From positions 4,131,501 through 4,195,500 of the forward strand of contig NC_092572.1 of assembly GCF_037975245.1 (NCBI RefSeq): 64,000 nucleotides of DNA. Direction: 5' to 3'. The translations under genes and the position numbers were made by a program. The stretch is from Apostichopus japonicus (Eukaryota; Echinodermata; Holothuroidea; Aspidochirotida; Stichopodidae). Below are positions 62,270-64,000 of the stretch, in pieces; within the stretch, counting starts at the first letter, position 1, and every line of letters begins with the position of its first letter. Under the pieces are notes generated by a model that was not told the origin of the DNA, did no database searches, and saw only the letters and a program-made list of their open reading frames with translations.

Positions 62270-63270
62270 TTATGCTGTTGTACTGTTACTTAATATATGT
62301 TGTTGTACTCGTGCACAGAACAGAGTTGTACATGCATCCGGTGTATTCATGCTGTTGTACTCATACTAATACTGTTGTACTCATACTAATACTGTTGTAC
62401 TCATACTAATACTGTTGTACTCATACATATACTGTTGTACTCGTACTCATACTGTTGTACTCGTACTCATACTGTTGTACTCGTACTCATACTGTTGTAC
62501 TCGTACTCATACTGTTGTACTCATACTAATACTGTTGTACTCATACATATACTGTTGTACTCGTACTCATACTGTTGTACTCGTACTCATACTGTTGTAC
62601 TCGTACTCATACTGTTGTACTCGTACTCATACTGTTGTACTCGTACTCATGCTGTTGTATTCCTACTCATACTGTTGTACTCGTACTCATACTGTTGTAC
62701 TCGTACTCATGCTGTTGTAATTAGGCTCATGCCTAGGCGTATTGTACTTGTTCTCGTACTCATTTTGTTGTATTGATACTAATGCTGTTGTACTCGTACT
62801 AATGTTGTTGTACTTGTATTCATACCGAGACCTATTGTACTTGTACTAATTACGTTGTCCTCGAAGTAATTACGTTGTTCTCGTATACCATGCTGTTGTA
62901 CTGGTACTCATGCTGTTGTACTTGTATTATGCTGTTGTACTCATACTCATGGTTTTTTACAGATACTCATACTGTTGTACTGGTGCTCATGCTGTTGTAC
63001 TTGTACTAACGCTGTTGTACTCGTACTTATGCTGTTGTACTCGTACTCATGTTGCTGTACTCGTACTCACACTGTTGTACTCGTACTCATACTGTTGTAC
63101 TCATACTCATGCTGTTGTACTCATACTCATGCTGTTGTACTCATACCAAAGACGTACTGTACGTGTGCTCGTACTCATGATGTTGTATTCATACTCATGC
63201 TGTTGTACTCGTACTTATACCAATGACGTATTGTTCTTGTTCTCGTGCTCATGTTGTTGTACTGGTACTT
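62270..63270 (+). repeat. 20-bp minisatellite, ordered core and degenerate flanks
   Basis: The unit is ctgttgtactcgtactcata. The core 62348-62720 is nearly perfect, with alternating catactaata, catacatata and cgtactcata variants. Copies from 62720 to 63270 are diverged and interrupted by g..cctattgtacttgtac-type spacers. Plus-strand frames (Tyr/Cys/Thr/Leu-rich, period 20 residues) are artefacts. Confidence 0.95.
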
Positions 63271-64000
63271 CAAAGTAGGCCATTCAAAGGGAAGGAGGAT
63301 AGACACAATTATACTCTTCCCAACAGACGAGCATATTTACTACAGAATTATATAGTCAACAGCGTAGACGAACCTAACTTCCCAACTTACATTTGCTTCG
63401 TGTGTTAGGATAATAGTTCAAGACCTATTCTGCCCGCCTCACAATAACAAGACTATAGTTACCACAAAACCAATTAAAATACAATTCTAGATCAATTTCC
63501 AACGTAATGCTATATATTAATCTGGACCATTGACCATAAGGACGACATCTTGATTTAACCGAACAAAATTCTGAGGTCGGAATCAACATATAGGTTTCAA
63601 GTTCTGAAAACCATGTGCATTAAAGATGATAATTTCATTAAAACAAATGAAACATTCGGAGATTATTACTACATATGTTTATATGATTCAAAACAATGCT
63701 AAGTATTATATCGGATAAGGGTTCATATTCGTGTGGTCATTCTAAGGGATAACTTAGATACTAAAACGTATGATTTTTTAGATGATAATGCAATGATTAG
63801 ACCCAATTCCCAATCCCAATTCAAACCCCCTCCTCTTTATGGTTTTCATTTTTATCTCAAAATGCAAAAGAGTGAAGAATTTATTTGAGATTGAATATAT
63901 ATGTATTTAGTTATATCGACCTATATCAATCAATGAGCTCTGCCTCACGCTAGCTTCACATTATACAATATATGTATAATTTCATTAAATATCCATTTTT
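63271..64000. other. No gene seen
   Basis: AT-rich sequence to the window edge with no credible open frame, RNA gene or repeat. Confidence 0.45.

Noticed and set aside
62415-63408. Plus-strand frames rich in Tyr, Cys, Thr and Leu, resembling a repetitive secreted protein
   Set aside because: They are translations of the 20-bp minisatellite and appear in more than one frame.

Overview
The window is AT-rich, intron-rich animal DNA with one clear protein-coding gene and about 51 kb of sparse, repeat-laden sequence after it. It is eukaryotic: the gene has GT..AG introns, a marginal tRNA-derived SINE, DNA-transposon remnants with 8-bp target duplications, and long mini- and microsatellites. A marine invertebrate deuterostome, plausibly an echinoderm such as a sea cucumber, fits the TTC12 sequence and the foldback-type element. 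That is inference and the species cannot be fixed from here.

Region 1 (1-12.6 kb) holds the 3' 14 exons of TTC12 on the plus strand. TTC12 is a cytoplasmic TPR/armadillo protein needed for assembly of ciliary dynein arms. The exons join in a single open frame of 622 residues ending at TGA 12590-12592; the N-terminus lies upstream of the window. Introns carry two hAT-like non-autonomous transposons (one starting 12 bases after the exon 3 end), a 26-bp minisatellite, and a 70-bp tandem array that repeats the end of exon 4 together with its splice donor.

Region 2 (12.6-49 kb) has no gene I can support. It contains a 44-bp array just behind TTC12, a 124-bp array interrupted by a transposon, an (ACCT)n block of almost 800 bp, two more hAT-like elements, a SINE, several degenerate tandem repeats, an 88-bp minisatellite of about 17 copies and a (TA)n tract. 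A few regulatory-looking motifs are visible (a perfect DR1 site, CRE palindromes, TGAATATTCA palindromes).

Region 3 (49-64 kb) has a credible coding exon at 50793-51378 with an engrailed-homology-1-type repressor motif, probably the N-terminus of a developmental transcription factor whose DNA-binding domain is not in the window. It also has a possible short first exon in a GC-rich islet (54483-54529), a foldback element built from 22-bp repeats (57229-59284), a palindromic repeat (60322-60446), a U2-snRNA-like structured sequence (61391-61570) and a 20-bp minisatellite (62270-63270).

The best leads are the U2-like RNA, the exon-tail/donor array in TTC12, the foldback element and the hAT-like family with five complete copies.
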